64,000 bases of DNA from Pseudopedobacter sp037968815 (GCA_037968815.1 JBBKWF010000018.1:186001-250000); one strand, 5' to 3'. Counted from the stretch's first letter, positions 43,276 through 52,550 are shown. Program-made: numbers and translations. Notes: a model not told the origin generated them from the letters alone.

Positions 43276-44703
43276 ATGGAAAAAACTTGTACAAGTGTAT
43301 GGGAAAACTGTCTGCAAATTATAAAAGATAATATTCCGACTCAGAGTTTCAAAACCTGGTTTGAGCCAATCATTCCACTAAGGTTAGAGGCTAGCGTCTT
43401 GACCATACAAGTGCCTAGTTTGTTCTTTTACGAGTGGTTAGAGGAACATTACGTAGGTCTTTTGCGCAAAACTATAAAGAAGCATTTGGGGGATTCAGGT
43501 CGTTTAGAGTACAATATAGTTGTAGAAAAATCTTCTTCAAAAAAACCTTACACCACTAACTTACCATCAAGCGGAAACGGAGCAGAAGGCAAGAACCAAT
43601 CTATTCCAATGCCGGTGGCCTTAAATAAAGATATTAAGAACCCATTTGTTATTCCGGGACTTAAAAAATTACAGGTAGATCCACAACTAAACCCTAATTA
43701 TACTTTCGAGAATTTTATCGAAGGAGACTGCAACCGTTTAGCTCGTTCTGCAGGTTATGCAGTAGCCGCAAAACCAGGGGGAACTTCATTTAATCCTTTA
43801 ATGATTTATGGAGGTGTTGGTTTGGGTAAAACACACCTTGCACAAGCTATCGGTAACGAGGTTAAAAGAACAATGCCAGATAAATTGGTGATATATGTTT
43901 CTTGTGAGAAGTTCTGTCAGCAATTTGTTGATTCCTTAAAAAACAATACCATTAATGATTTTGTTAATTTTTACCAAGCAATGGATATCATCATTATGGA
44001 TGATGTACACAATTTTGCTGGTAAGGATAAAACACAGGATATTTTCTTCCATATTTTCAACCATTTGCACCAATCAGGTAAGCAGTTGATTATCACATCT
44101 GATAAACCACCTAAAGATTTAGCAGGTTTAGAAGAAAGATTGCTTTCAAGATTTAAGTGGGGTTTGTCAGCAGATTTATCTGTTCCTGATATTGAAACAC
44201 GTATGGCTATCTTGAAAAAGAAAATGTACCAAGACGGTATTGAGCTTCCTAATGATGTTATCGAGTATGTTGCACACAACATTGATAATAATGTAAGAGA
44301 GTTAGAAGGAGCAATGGTTTCTTTATTGGCGCAGTCAACACTCAACAAAAAAGAAATAGATTTAGCCCTGGCTAAGCAGATGTTGAAGAATTTCATCAAA
44401 AACACCAGCAAAGAAATTTCTATGGAGTATATCCAGAAATTGGTTTGCGAGTATTTTGAAGTTCCGGTAGAAATGGTGAAGTCTAAAACTCGTAAACGTG
44501 AGATTGTACAGGCTCGCCAAATCTCTATGTATCTAGCAAAAAGCCATACTAAAACTTCATTAAAATCTATAGGTGCATTTTTTGGAGGTAGAGATCACTC
44601 CACAGTGATTTACGCTTGCCAAACCGTAGAAGATTTAATTGATACTGACAAAAAATTTAAAGCATACGTTCAAGATATTCAGAAAAAGCTTAAAATGAGC
44701 TAA
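43276..44703 (+). CDS. dnaA: chromosomal replication initiator DnaA
   Basis: 475 residues with all four domains: N-terminal helicase-contact domain (SVWENCLQIIKDNI), AAA+ ATPase with GGVGLGKTHLAQA and IIMDDVHNF, and C-terminal DNA-binding DHSTVIYACQTVED. It opens oriC. No clear DnaA box cluster is seen in either flank (43177-43275 or 44760-44965), so oriC may lie elsewhere. Transcription ends at the hairpin at 44719. Confidence 0.97.
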   Translation: MEKTCTSVWENCLQIIKDNIPTQSFKTWFEPIIPLRLEASVLTIQVPSLFFYEWLEEHYVGLLRKTIKKHLGDSGRLEYNIVVEKSSSKKPYTTNLPSSGNGAEGKNQSIPMPVALNKDIKNPFVIPGLKKLQVDPQLNPNYTFENFIEGDCNRLARSAGYAVAAKPGGTSFNPLMIYGGVGLGKTHLAQAIGNEVKRTMPDKLVIYVSCEKFCQQFVDSLKNNTINDFVNFYQAMDIIIMDDVHNFAGKDKTQDIFFHIFNHLHQSGKQLIITSDKPPKDLAGLEERLLSRFKWGLSADLSVPDIETRMAILKKKMYQDGIELPNDVIEYVAHNIDNNVRELEGAMVSLLAQSTLNKKEIDLALAKQMLKNFIKNTSKEISMEYIQKLVCEYFEVPVEMVKSKTRKREIVQARQISMYLAKSHTKTSLKSIGAFFGGRDHSTVIYACQTVEDLIDTDKKFKAYVQDIQKKLKMS

Positions 44704-44718
44704 TCTAAATTTTCTGAT

Positions 44719-44758
44719 AAAAAATCCTCTTGGTTGATGAAGCTAAGAGGATTTTTTT
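44719..44758 (+). terminator. intrinsic terminator of dnaA
   Basis: AAAAATCCTCTT and AAGAGGATTTTT arms around 13 bases with a 7-T tail. The rest of the gap to the next gene (44759-44965) shows no gene. Confidence 0.8.
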
Positions 44759-44965
44759 ATTTCTATAAACTCTGTCATGTTCTCTTGAATGCCAAATAGT
44801 GAAATGAAAATGAATGAAAAAAGTAAATGCCAATGCCCGGCAAAAGGGCAGGAAAGCGTATGCTAAATTGCCAAAACCGCTATGTCAAATAAAACTTCAA
44901 AGAAAAAACATCCCCAAATCTAACCTAACCTTAAAAAGTTTCTGTTTAATATTATCTTAGCAACC

Positions 44966-46222
44966 ATGAAAATTGGGATTATTGGATTAGGGGATATGGG
45001 CAAGCTTTATGCAATTACTTTTGCTAAAGCAGGGTTAGATGTGCAAGGCTGTGATCTTCCAGATAAATTTGAGGAACTTTCAAATGAACTTTCAAACTTT
45101 GGTATCAAGGTTTTAAGTACGGCAAATGAAGTAGCGGAAACCAGTGATTTTATTTTCTACGCTGTTGAAGCTGAAAAAATAGCAGACGTTGTGGCAAAAA
45201 CAGCTTTGTCTATAAAAAAGGGAGCTTTAGTTACCGGGATGACTTCTGTTAAAACACCAGAAGTAGCCGCTTTTGAAAAATACTTGCCCCACGATTCTGA
45301 AATTATACTGACTCACTCTTTGCATGGACCAGGTTTTGCAACCAAAGGTCAAAAGTTAATCGTTGCACCTCACAGAATCTCCAAAGAAAGCTATGATAGC
45401 GCATTTAAAATATTGCAAACGCTAGAGTCAGAAATTATAGAACTGGAAGACTACCATCAGCATGATCAAATAATGGCTGATACGCAAGCGGTAACCCACA
45501 TGGGTTTCGAAAGTATGGGTACTGCATGGAAAAACGCAGGAACTTACCCTTGGGAAAGTGGAGCTTATGTTTCTGGAATTGATAATGTTAAAATTTTAAC
45601 CACTTTAAGGATTTTCAGTTACAAGCCACATATTTATGCCGGCTTGGCAATCCTGAATCCGTATGCGTCAAAGCAGATACAAGGCTATGCACAATCAGAA
45701 TCCGCATTGTTTAAAATGATGATTCAGGAGGATGAAGAAAATTTTAGAAAGCGTATTTACGAAGCCCGCGATTTTGTTTTCCACGGACAGCATGATCTTA
45801 TCCTATTTGATGATGATATTATGAAAGAGTTCAGTATAGGAAGTAATCAAACACTAGAAAAGTCAAACTCTCACCTCAGCTTATTGGCTATGGTTGATGC
45901 GTGGTATCAGCTAAAAATCAATCCTTATGATAATATGATGTGTCAAACACCTCCATTTAAACTAAGGTTGGGTATTGTAGAGTATCTTTTTAAAAATGAC
46001 GCATTATTAGAGAAAACTATTCAAACTGCCCTTTATGATAAAAGCATTAGAGGTGATGATTTAGAGTTTCATACCGCAGTTAGGGAATGGGCTTCCTTAA
46101 TCCATTATAAAGATATGGAAGGCTATAAGTCTCACTTTATGCAGGCAAAAGAATTTTTTGAACCATTGTTAGAAAAGGGAAGAGCGCAAAGCGCCGCACT
46201 GATAAATAGGTTGTCTTCTTAA
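44966..46222 (+). CDS. prephenate dehydrogenase, fungal (TYR1)-like form
   Basis: 418 residues. Rossmann start GIIGLGDMGKLY, then LTHSLHGPGF, DQIMADTQAVTHMGF, and SNSHLSLLAMVDAWYQL, then DLEFHTAVREWASL. From memory these match yeast TYR1 prephenate dehydrogenase along the full length (GLGDMG, HSLHGP, TADTQAVTH, NSHLSLLA, DLEF...REW). It would oxidise prephenate to 4-hydroxyphenylpyruvate in tyrosine synthesis. It stands alone, without other aro genes. The assignment by recall needs an alignment. Confidence 0.75.
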   Translation: MKIGIIGLGDMGKLYAITFAKAGLDVQGCDLPDKFEELSNELSNFGIKVLSTANEVAETSDFIFYAVEAEKIADVVAKTALSIKKGALVTGMTSVKTPEVAAFEKYLPHDSEIILTHSLHGPGFATKGQKLIVAPHRISKESYDSAFKILQTLESEIIELEDYHQHDQIMADTQAVTHMGFESMGTAWKNAGTYPWESGAYVSGIDNVKILTTLRIFSYKPHIYAGLAILNPYASKQIQGYAQSESALFKMMIQEDEENFRKRIYEARDFVFHGQHDLILFDDDIMKEFSIGSNQTLEKSNSHLSLLAMVDAWYQLKINPYDNMMCQTPPFKLRLGIVEYLFKNDALLEKTIQTALYDKSIRGDDLEFHTAVREWASLIHYKDMEGYKSHFMQAKEFFEPLLEKGRAQSAALINRLSS

Positions 46223-46249
46223 TTGTAAAGAAAAAATTATTCATTTTGT

Positions 46250-46257
46250 TATCTTTG
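46250..46257 (+). promoter_or_regulatory. promoter -7 box for the PhnA-like gene
   Basis: TATCTTTG, 21 bases before the ATG at 46279, matches TAnnTTTG. A TTG lies 24 bases further upstream, slightly long spacing. Confidence 0.5.
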
Positions 46258-46278
46258 CATCTTTAAAAAAACAAGAAT

Positions 46279-46626
46279 ATGAGCGATACAATTAACTGTC
46301 CAAAATGTAATTCAGAATTTACCTATCCAGATCAAGACCATATGACCTGTTCGCAGTGCTTTCATGAATGGACTCCTAATGAGGAAACCGAAGAAGCAGA
46401 TGCAGCGGCAACAGATAAAGTTTTAGATTCAAATGGTAACGAATTGGTTGATGGTGACACTGTTGTGGTAATTAAAGATCTCCCGGTTAAAGGTGCTCCC
46501 AAACCTATAAAAATTGGCACTAAAGTTAAAAACATCAGGTTAACCGATGGCGACCATAATATTTCGTGTAAAATCGATGGTTTTGGAGCAATGAATTTAA
46601 AATCTGAGTTTGTTAGAAAGGCTTAA
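46279..46626 (+). CDS. PhnA/YjdM-family zinc-ribbon protein
   Basis: 115 residues. An N-terminal zinc ribbon (CPKCNSEFTY, then MTCSQCFHEW) precedes the C-terminal PhnA domain starting DSNGNELVDGDTVVVIKDLPV and going on to GTKVKNIRL. The family's name from phosphonate use is doubtful; the true function is unknown. Single gene with its own promoter and a hairpin at 46674. Confidence 0.85.
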   Translation: MSDTINCPKCNSEFTYPDQDHMTCSQCFHEWTPNEETEEADAAATDKVLDSNGNELVDGDTVVVIKDLPVKGAPKPIKIGTKVKNIRLTDGDHNISCKIDGFGAMNLKSEFVRKA

Positions 46627-46673
46627 TTAGCAATAGAAGATTCACCACTCGGTAGAATCTATATTATATTTTA

Positions 46674-46709
46674 AGGTGTTATTCGTTGCCAAATCAGCGA
46701 ATAACACCT
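46674..46709 (+). terminator. strong hairpin after the PhnA-like gene, no T-run
   Basis: Perfect 12-base arms AGGTGTTATTCG / CGAATAACACCT with a 12-base loop. The following bases are CAAGGACTT, not a T-run, so it may protect the 3' end or act as an attenuator ahead of the str operon. Confidence 0.45.
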
Positions 46710-46755
46710 CAAGGACTTACAAGTTCCTCTCTTCAAAAAAAATAACTGCAACGTA

Positions 46756-46786
46756 TTGAATTTCAGAAAATAAAATCCTACTTTTG
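46756..46786 (+). promoter_or_regulatory. promoter of the str operon
   Basis: TTG (46756-46758), a 20-base gap and TACTTTTG (46779-46786) match the Bacteroidota consensus. An 80-base leader precedes rpsL. Confidence 0.7.
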
Positions 46787-46867
46787 CAGTCCTTTTGCTT
46801 AGGAGTGTTAAATGCTCTGCGACAGAAGATTAAATAATTAATAAAAAACAAATTTAAAGAAAGCTTA

Positions 46868-47281
46868 ATGCCAACCATTCAACAATTAGTTAGGAAAGGT
46901 AGAGTAGCTCTGGTGGATAAGAGTAAATCCCCAGCGTTGGACAGCTGTCCACAGCGAAGAGGCGTATGTACAAGAGTATATACAACTACCCCTAAAAAAC
47001 CAAACTCAGCAATGCGTAAAGTTGCTCGTGTACGTTTAACCAACGGAAAAGAGATCAACGCTTATATTCCTGGGGAAGGTCACAACTTACAAGAACACTC
47101 AATTGTTTTGGTACGTGGTGGAAGAGTAAAAGATTTACCTGGAGTACGTTACCACATTGTTCGTGGTGCATTAGATACTGCGGGTGTTGCAGGTAGAAAT
47201 CAACGTCGTTCTAAATATGGTACTAAAAAACCAAAACCAGGACAAGCGGCAGCAGCGCCAGCAAAAGGTAAAAAGAAATAA
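46868..47281 (+). CDS. rpsL: ribosomal protein S12
   Basis: 137 residues, full length. The decoding-site loop TTPKKPNSAMRK (K43/K44) is wild type at the positions where streptomycin resistance changes arise, and KDLPGVRYHIVRG is intact. First gene of the str operon; rpsG starts 20 bases after the stop. Confidence 0.98.
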   Translation: MPTIQQLVRKGRVALVDKSKSPALDSCPQRRGVCTRVYTTTPKKPNSAMRKVARVRLTNGKEINAYIPGEGHNLQEHSIVLVRGGRVKDLPGVRYHIVRGALDTAGVAGRNQRRSKYGTKKPKPGQAAAAPAKGKKK

Positions 47282-47300
47282 TTAAACGGAGGACAAGACA

Positions 47301-47768
47301 ATGAGAAAATCGAAACCAAAAAAGAGAATCATCCTGCCTGACCCAAAGTTTAACGACGTTACGGTTACCAGGTTTGTAAATAATATGATGTACGATGGAA
47401 AGAAATCTATCGCTTACGATATTTTTTACGGCGCTATTGAGATTGTTGAAGCTAAAACTAGCGAAAACGGTTTAGACCAATGGAAAAAAGCATTAAATAA
47501 TATTAGCCCAGGTGTTGAAGTAAAATCAAGACGTGTAGGTGGTGCAAACTTTCAAGTACCAACTGAAGTAAGACCAGAGCGTAAAGTAGCTTTAGGTATG
47601 AAATGGTTAATCAGTTTCAGTAGAAAACGTGGTGAAAAAACTATGACTGAAAAATTAGCTGGTGAAATCATCTCTGCTGCTAAAGGTGAAGGTGCTGCAG
47701 TTAAAAAGAAAGAAGACACTCATAAAATGGCAGAAGCAAACAAAGCATTCTCTCACTTTAGATTCTAA
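47301..47768 (+). CDS. rpsG: ribosomal protein S7
   Basis: 155 residues, with the conserved PEVRPERKVALGMKWLI-like segment present as TEVRPERKVALGMKWL. Unusually for this phylum the ATG has a GGAGG Shine-Dalgarno sequence 8 bases upstream (47288-47292). S7 organises the 3' domain of 16S rRNA and represses the operon in E. coli. An inverted repeat separates it from fusA. Confidence 0.98.
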   Translation: MRKSKPKKRIILPDPKFNDVTVTRFVNNMMYDGKKSIAYDIFYGAIEIVEAKTSENGLDQWKKALNNISPGVEVKSRRVGGANFQVPTEVRPERKVALGMKWLISFSRKRGEKTMTEKLAGEIISAAKGEGAAVKKKEDTHKMAEANKAFSHFRF

Positions 47769-47792
47769 AGCACAGATTACACAGATTCAATT

Positions 47793-47834
47793 GATTACAC
47801 CGATTTTTGACCATAAGTAAAAATCGGTGTAATC
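47793..47834 (+). repeat. perfect 16-base inverted repeat between rpsG and fusA
   Basis: GATTACACCGATTTTT and AAAAATCGGTGTAATC enclose 10 bases. The preceding CACAGATTACACAGATT looks like the dispersed AGATTACA-type repeats found in Bacteroidota genomes. It can form a terminator-like or attenuator hairpin inside an essential operon. Confidence 0.6.
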
Positions 47835-47862
47835 ATTTAAAAATCCTACAAATCATTTATAA

Positions 47863-49968
47863 ATGTCAAGAGATTTAAAATACACAAGAAATATTGGAAT
47901 TGCTGCCCACATTGATGCGGGTAAGACAACTACAACAGAGCGTATTCTTTTTTACGCGGGTGTAAACCACAAAATTGGTGAGGTGCATGATGGTGCTTCA
48001 ACAATGGACTGGATGGCGCAAGAAGCGGAGAGAGGAATCACAATTACTTCTGCGGCTACAACTGTAACATGGAAATATAGAAACCAAGATTATCACGTAA
48101 ACGTTATTGATACTCCAGGTCACGTAGATTTTACCGTTGAGGTAAACAGATCTTTACGTGTATTGGACGGATTAGTTTTCTTGTTTTCTGCAGTTGATGG
48201 TGTTGAGCCTCAATCTGAAACTAACTGGAGACTAGCTGATAATTACAGCGTACCTCGTTTAGGTTTCGTTAACAAAATGGACAGAGCCGGTGCTGACTTC
48301 TTAAAAGTTGTTAAGCAGGTGAAAGACATGTTAGGTTCTAACGCAATTCCTTTACAAATTCCTATTGGAGCAGAAGATGGCTTTAAAGGTGTGGTTGATT
48401 TAATCAACTGGAGAGGTATTGTTTGGAATGAAGAAGATAAAGGGATGACCTTTACTGAAGTTCCAATTCCAGAAGAAGCACTTGAAGAAGCTACTGAGTG
48501 GAGAGAGAAGTTATTGGAAGCTGTTGCTGAATATGACGAATCTTTAATGGAGAAATTCTTTGACGCTCCAGAAACTATTACTGAGCGTGAAGTTTTAGAT
48601 GCATTGCGTAAAGCAACTTTAGATGCTAAAATTGTACCTATGGTTTGTGGTTCATCTTTCAAAAACAAAGGTGTACAAACCATGTTGGATTATGTGATGG
48701 AATTATTGCCTTCTCCAATGGATGTTGAAGGTATTACCGGAACACATCCAGATACGGGTGATGCAATTACTCGCCAACCATCAGAAAAAGAGCCTTTTGC
48801 AGCTTTAGCATTCAAAATTGCTACAGATCCTTTCGTAGGTCGTTTATGTTTTATCAGAGTTTACTCTGGTAACTTAGAAGCTGGTTCTTATATCTACAAT
48901 GCTCGTTCAGGAAATAAAGAGCGTATTTCACGTATTTTCCAAATGCATGCTAACAAGCAAAACCCAATTCCTAATGTAGGTGCTGGTGATATTGCGGCAG
49001 TAGTAGGGTTTAAGGATATCAAAACTGGAGATACACTTTGCGAAGAGAAAAATCCAATTATCTTGGAATCTATGGATTTCCCAGATCCAGTTATCGGTTT
49101 AGCTATTGAGCCTAAAACTCAAGCTGACTCTGATAAATTAGGTGTTGGTTTAAATAAATTAGCAGAAGAGGATCCAACTTTTAGAGTTCATACTGACGAA
49201 GATTCTGGTCAAACCATTATCCAAGGTATGGGTGAGCTTCACTTAGATATTTTAATGGATCGTTTAAAACGTGAATTTAAAGTAGAAGTTAATCAAGGAG
49301 CGCCACAAGTAGCATACAAAGAGTCGATTACTGGTGAAACTCAACACAGAGAAACTTATAAAAAACAAACTGGTGGTCGTGGTAAATTTGCGGATATCCA
49401 AGTTGTTATTTCTCCTGCTGACGAAGGTAAGTTAGGATTAGAGTTTATTAACGAAATTTCTGGTGGTTCTATTCCTCGTGAATTTATTCCATCTGTACAA
49501 AAAGGTTTCGAAGGTTCTTTATCAAACGGTGTTTTAGCTGGTTACCCTGTAACTGGTATGAAAGTTCGTTTAATTGATGGATCTTTCCACGCTGTCGATT
49601 CAGATGCTTTATCTTTTGAATTAGCTGCTCGTAACGCATTCCGTGAGGCATTACCTAAGTGTAAGCCAGTTTTGATGGAGCCAATCATGAAGATCGAGGT
49701 TTTAACTCCAGAAGAAAACATGGGTGATGTAATGGGTGACTTAAACAGAAGAAGAGGTCAGTTACAAGGTATGGATACAAGAGCAGGTGCTCAAGTAATC
49801 AAGGCTTTGGTTCCTCTTTCTGAAATGTTTGGTTATGTAACTCAATTACGTACTATTACATCTGGTAGAGCAACTTCAACAATGGAATTTGATCACTACG
49901 AACCAGCTCCAAAAGGAGTACAGGAAGAAGTGGTTGCTAAAGTTAAAGGCGCAAAAGCAAACGCATAG
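47863..49968 (+). CDS. fusA: elongation factor G
   Basis: 701 residues. GTPase motifs HIDAGKTTTTERIL (G1), DTPGHVDFT (G3) and NKMDRAGADF (G4), and the four following EF-G domains, are complete. It drives translocation and ribosome recycling. Third gene of the str operon, followed by a repeat-derived hairpin and rpsJ. Confidence 0.98.
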   Translation: MSRDLKYTRNIGIAAHIDAGKTTTTERILFYAGVNHKIGEVHDGASTMDWMAQEAERGITITSAATTVTWKYRNQDYHVNVIDTPGHVDFTVEVNRSLRVLDGLVFLFSAVDGVEPQSETNWRLADNYSVPRLGFVNKMDRAGADFLKVVKQVKDMLGSNAIPLQIPIGAEDGFKGVVDLINWRGIVWNEEDKGMTFTEVPIPEEALEEATEWREKLLEAVAEYDESLMEKFFDAPETITEREVLDALRKATLDAKIVPMVCGSSFKNKGVQTMLDYVMELLPSPMDVEGITGTHPDTGDAITRQPSEKEPFAALAFKIATDPFVGRLCFIRVYSGNLEAGSYIYNARSGNKERISRIFQMHANKQNPIPNVGAGDIAAVVGFKDIKTGDTLCEEKNPIILESMDFPDPVIGLAIEPKTQADSDKLGVGLNKLAEEDPTFRVHTDEDSGQTIIQGMGELHLDILMDRLKREFKVEVNQGAPQVAYKESITGETQHRETYKKQTGGRGKFADIQVVISPADEGKLGLEFINEISGGSIPREFIPSVQKGFEGSLSNGVLAGYPVTGMKVRLIDGSFHAVDSDALSFELAARNAFREALPKCKPVLMEPIMKIEVLTPEENMGDVMGDLNRRRGQLQGMDTRAGAQVIKALVPLSEMFGYVTQLRTITSGRATSTMEFDHYEPAPKGVQEEVVAKVKGAKANA

Positions 49969-50048
49969 AAAGTTATAGGTTGTAAGTTTAAAGTTATAAG
50001 TGAAAACTTAGCGTACTTAATACTTACAACCTAATACTTAAAACTTTC
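49968..50048 (+). repeat. repeat-derived long hairpin between fusA and rpsJ
   Basis: Arms GAAAGTT (49968) / AACTTTC (50042) and AGGTTGTAAGT (49977) / ACTTACAACCT (50022) are nested. The composition (GTTATAGGTTGTAAG...) is that of a dispersed palindromic repeat rather than a classical terminator. Confidence 0.55.
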
Positions 50049-50109
50049 AATAAAATAAACCCGCTTGCCGTTACAAATAGCTCTAACGGCGAAGCATAAA
50101 ACAAAAACA

Positions 50110-50415
50110 ATGAGCCAAAGAATCAGAATCAAATTAAAATCTTACGATTACAACTTGGTAGATAAATCTGCTGAGAAAATTGTAAAGACTGTTAAACCTA
50201 CGGGTGCAGTAGTTAGTGGACCAATTCCTTTGCCAACGCAAAAGAAAATTTACACTGTATTACGTTCTCCACACGTTAACAAAAAAGCTAGAGAGCAATT
50301 TCAATTATGCTCTTACAAAAGATTATTAGACATTTACAGTGCTTCGGCTAAAACTGTTGATGCTTTAATGAAACTTGAATTGCCTTCAGGTGTTGAAGTT
50401 GAAATTAAAGTCTGA
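50110..50415 (+). CDS. rpsJ: ribosomal protein S10
   Basis: 101 residues from the ATG at 50110 (MSQRIRIKLKSYDY), the conserved start; an ATG at 50065 would add 15 unrelated residues. S10 also acts with NusB in antitermination. Transcription ends at 50434-50471, and the genes beyond are on the other strand, so the S10-spc ribosomal cluster does not continue here. Confidence 0.97.
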   Translation: MSQRIRIKLKSYDYNLVDKSAEKIVKTVKPTGAVVSGPIPLPTQKKIYTVLRSPHVNKKAREQFQLCSYKRLLDIYSASAKTVDALMKLELPSGVEVEIKV

Positions 50416-50433
50416 TAGATTTTGAAATCTTTT

Positions 50434-50471
50434 AAAAGCCCTTTTCTATTTATTTAGGAAAGGGCTTTTTT
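50434..50471 (+). terminator. intrinsic terminator of the str operon
   Basis: AAAAGCCCTTTTC and GGAAAGGGCTTTT arms with a T7 tail directly after rpsJ. Confidence 0.8.
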
Positions 50472-50546
50472 TATTGAATTTTTAAGGATTATTTGTTGTT
50501 AATAAGTGCTTGATTAAGCCTCTATGCTTTGTGAAATTAATAAGAC

Positions 50547-50981
50547 TTACTTTATCTTTAAGTACATTACACGGTGGGTCCCAATTTCGGGGATTTCAAA
50601 ACGTTCGCTGATGTACTCGAAACCTAAACCTAAATAAAATTTGAAAGCTTTTTCACGGGCATTGCACCATAGGTAATTTACGTTTTGACCACGAAGATAA
50701 ACGACAGCAAAATTTAATAGCCGGTTGCCATAACCTTTACTTTGGTAATTTTTTGCGGTTGCCATTCCTCTAAGTCGATAGCCAATTCCAGCAAAATCGT
50801 CTTTTGATTCTTGATGAAAGCTGGCAATGCAAATAACTTCATCATCAATTATATACCCTATATGAAAAGTGCTTTCGGCATCATCATTTTCCAAAACACA
50901 ATCTTGTAAGGAAAGTTTGCCTTCTCTTAAAATTTCGTTTCGTAGCAGGAGAACGTCATCGGTGGTTAAAAACTTAATCAT
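50547..50981 (-). CDS. GNAT-family N-acetyltransferase
   Basis: 144 residues. The acetyl-CoA loop of GNAT enzymes is visible as RLRGMATAKNYQSKGYGNRL (about 88-107), followed by NAREKAFKFYLGLGFEYIS. The substrate cannot be told. It overlaps the end of gap by 8 bases, so it shares its transcript. Confidence 0.82.
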   Translation of the reverse strand: MIKFLTTDDVLLLRNEILREGKLSLQDCVLENDDAESTFHIGYIIDDEVICIASFHQESKDDFAGIGYRLRGMATAKNYQSKGYGNRLLNFAVVYLRGQNVNYLWCNAREKAFKFYLGLGFEYISERFEIPEIGTHRVMYLKIK

Positions 50982-51975
50982 TTTGGCTTTTGATTTTTAA
51001 AACGAGGTCAACTAAACGGCTAGAGTAGCCAAATTCATTATCGTACCAACCTACTACTTTAATCATTCCGCCAACAATAGAGGTTAGCTTAGAGTCGAAG
51101 ATACAGGAATGCGTATTGTTTATAATATCAACAGAAACAATTGGGTCTGTGGTATATTCTAAAATATTTTTGAGCTGATTGTCTGCAGCTTGTTTAAAAG
51201 CCTCGTTAATGTCGTTAACAGAGTTGGGCTGTTTTTTTAAGATACAGGTAAAATCTGTAAGGGAGCCGTTTAAAACCGGAACACGAATCCCTGCGCCACC
51301 TAAGTTTCCTTCTAAATGAGGGAAAATACTGGTGATTGCTTTTGCAGCACCAGTTGTAGTGGGAATAATGGAAGAAGAAGCTGCTCTTGCTCTTCTTAAA
51401 TCTCGGTGAGGTGCATCATGTAGGTTTTGGTCACCAGTCATGGAGTGAACGGTAGTAATATATCCTTCCTTAATCCCCCAATTTTCATCTAAAACTTTCA
51501 CCATTGCGGCAACGTTGTTAGTAGTACATGATGCGTTAGAAATGATTTTATTGTTCCAATCTATATCATTGTCATTTACCCCTAAAACAACTGTTGGGAT
51601 GTCTTTATCTGATGCTGGTGCAGAAAGTAATACTTTTTTTGCACCAGCAGTTAGATGCTTACTTGCTGATTCCCTGTTTAAAAATTTGCCAGTACACTCT
51701 AAAACTAAATCAACTTTAAGTTGAGCCCAAGGAAGTTTATCCGGACTAGTTTCAGCTAAAACCTGTATGCTTTTTCCGTTTATAATTAAATGGTCTTTAT
51801 CCCAAGATATTGTACCAACAAAATTTCCATGGACAGAATCGTATTTTAAAAGATGGGCAAGTGTTTCTGTATCAGAGAGGTCGTTTATAGCTACAACTTC
51901 AACAGATGTTTGTTGGCTAAGTAACCTAAAAACTGTTCTTCCAATTCTACCAAAGCCATTAATTGCAATCCTCAT
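50974..51975 (-). CDS. gap: glyceraldehyde-3-phosphate dehydrogenase
   Basis: 333 residues from the ATG at 51975 (MRIAINGFGRIGRTVFRLL); an ATG 6 codons upstream is also open. The catalytic Cys is in SNASCTTNNVAA and the NAD fold is complete. It converts glyceraldehyde-3-phosphate to 1,3-bisphosphoglycerate. It is followed by the acetyltransferase in one operon. The 304 bases right of it (51976-52279) hold no gene I can support. Confidence 0.96.
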   Translation of the reverse strand: MRIAINGFGRIGRTVFRLLSQQTSVEVVAINDLSDTETLAHLLKYDSVHGNFVGTISWDKDHLIINGKSIQVLAETSPDKLPWAQLKVDLVLECTGKFLNRESASKHLTAGAKKVLLSAPASDKDIPTVVLGVNDNDIDWNNKIISNASCTTNNVAAMVKVLDENWGIKEGYITTVHSMTGDQNLHDAPHRDLRRARAASSSIIPTTTGAAKAITSIFPHLEGNLGGAGIRVPVLNGSLTDFTCILKKQPNSVNDINEAFKQAADNQLKNILEYTTDPIVSVDIINNTHSCIFDSKLTSIVGGMIKVVGWYDNEFGYSSRLVDLVLKIKSQND

Positions 51976-52279
51976 TTTTATAATTTTTTGCAATTTACCA
52001 AAAGCAATTTATAATGATAGGTTTTATGAAAATTGGCCTTTAATTAACTTTTCTTGCACTTTTAATTTATTATTTCTGAGCTTAACGAATCAGTTTTTTC
52101 TTTTTTCAGTTTTTAACGATGCTCAGTTTTGTTTTTTAATACGACTATTTATCAGTGACTTATTCTTTATTAAAATGATTTAGTATAGAGATGTGTTAGG
52201 TAAGAACTAATTTATGCAGAAGAATGTATGAATAGAACAAAAAAAAAGATATTTCATAGTAAAATCTCAACAATAGTTT

Positions 52280-52287
52280 TATTTTTG
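52280..52287 (+). promoter_or_regulatory. promoter -7 box for the small membrane protein
   Basis: TATTTTTG, 25 bases before the ATG at 52313, matches TAnnTTTG. Confidence 0.5.
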
Positions 52288-52312
52288 CATCATAATTAAA
52301 GATAAAGAAACT

Positions 52313-52498
52313 ATGGTAAACGCAAACAACCCATCACACGTAAAACTTATTATAGTTGGTGTTTTTGTTACATTATTTGGTGTTTTCATCAAACAAGTAA
52401 TTGATCATTCTTTTGTTGTTGATGTACTAGGTTGGGGTGTAACTTTTGTTGGTGCTGCAATTTCGATTGTAGGTGTAATGAGAATTTTGCAAGATTAA
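52313..52498 (+). CDS. small two-helix membrane protein
   Basis: 61 residues with two membrane segments (KLIIVGVFVTLFGVFI and VLGWGVTFVGAAISIVGVM) joined by a short turn. It has its own promoter box and a terminator at 52521, so it is a real single-gene unit. No function is known to me. Confidence 0.6.
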   Translation: MVNANNPSHVKLIIVGVFVTLFGVFIKQVIDHSFVVDVLGWGVTFVGAAISIVGVMRILQD

Positions 52499-52520
52499 AT
52501 TTTTTTAAAACATATAATTA

Positions 52521-52550
52521 AAGGCGTTACTTACAGTGACGCCTTTTTTG
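52521..52550 (+). terminator. terminator of the small membrane protein gene
   Basis: AAGGCGT.AC and GT.ACGCCTT arms with a T6 tail. It overlaps the last codons of the convergent patatin gene. Confidence 0.7.

Noticed and set aside
43177..44965. oriC next to dnaA
   Set aside because: I see no group of DnaA boxes in the two gaps around dnaA.
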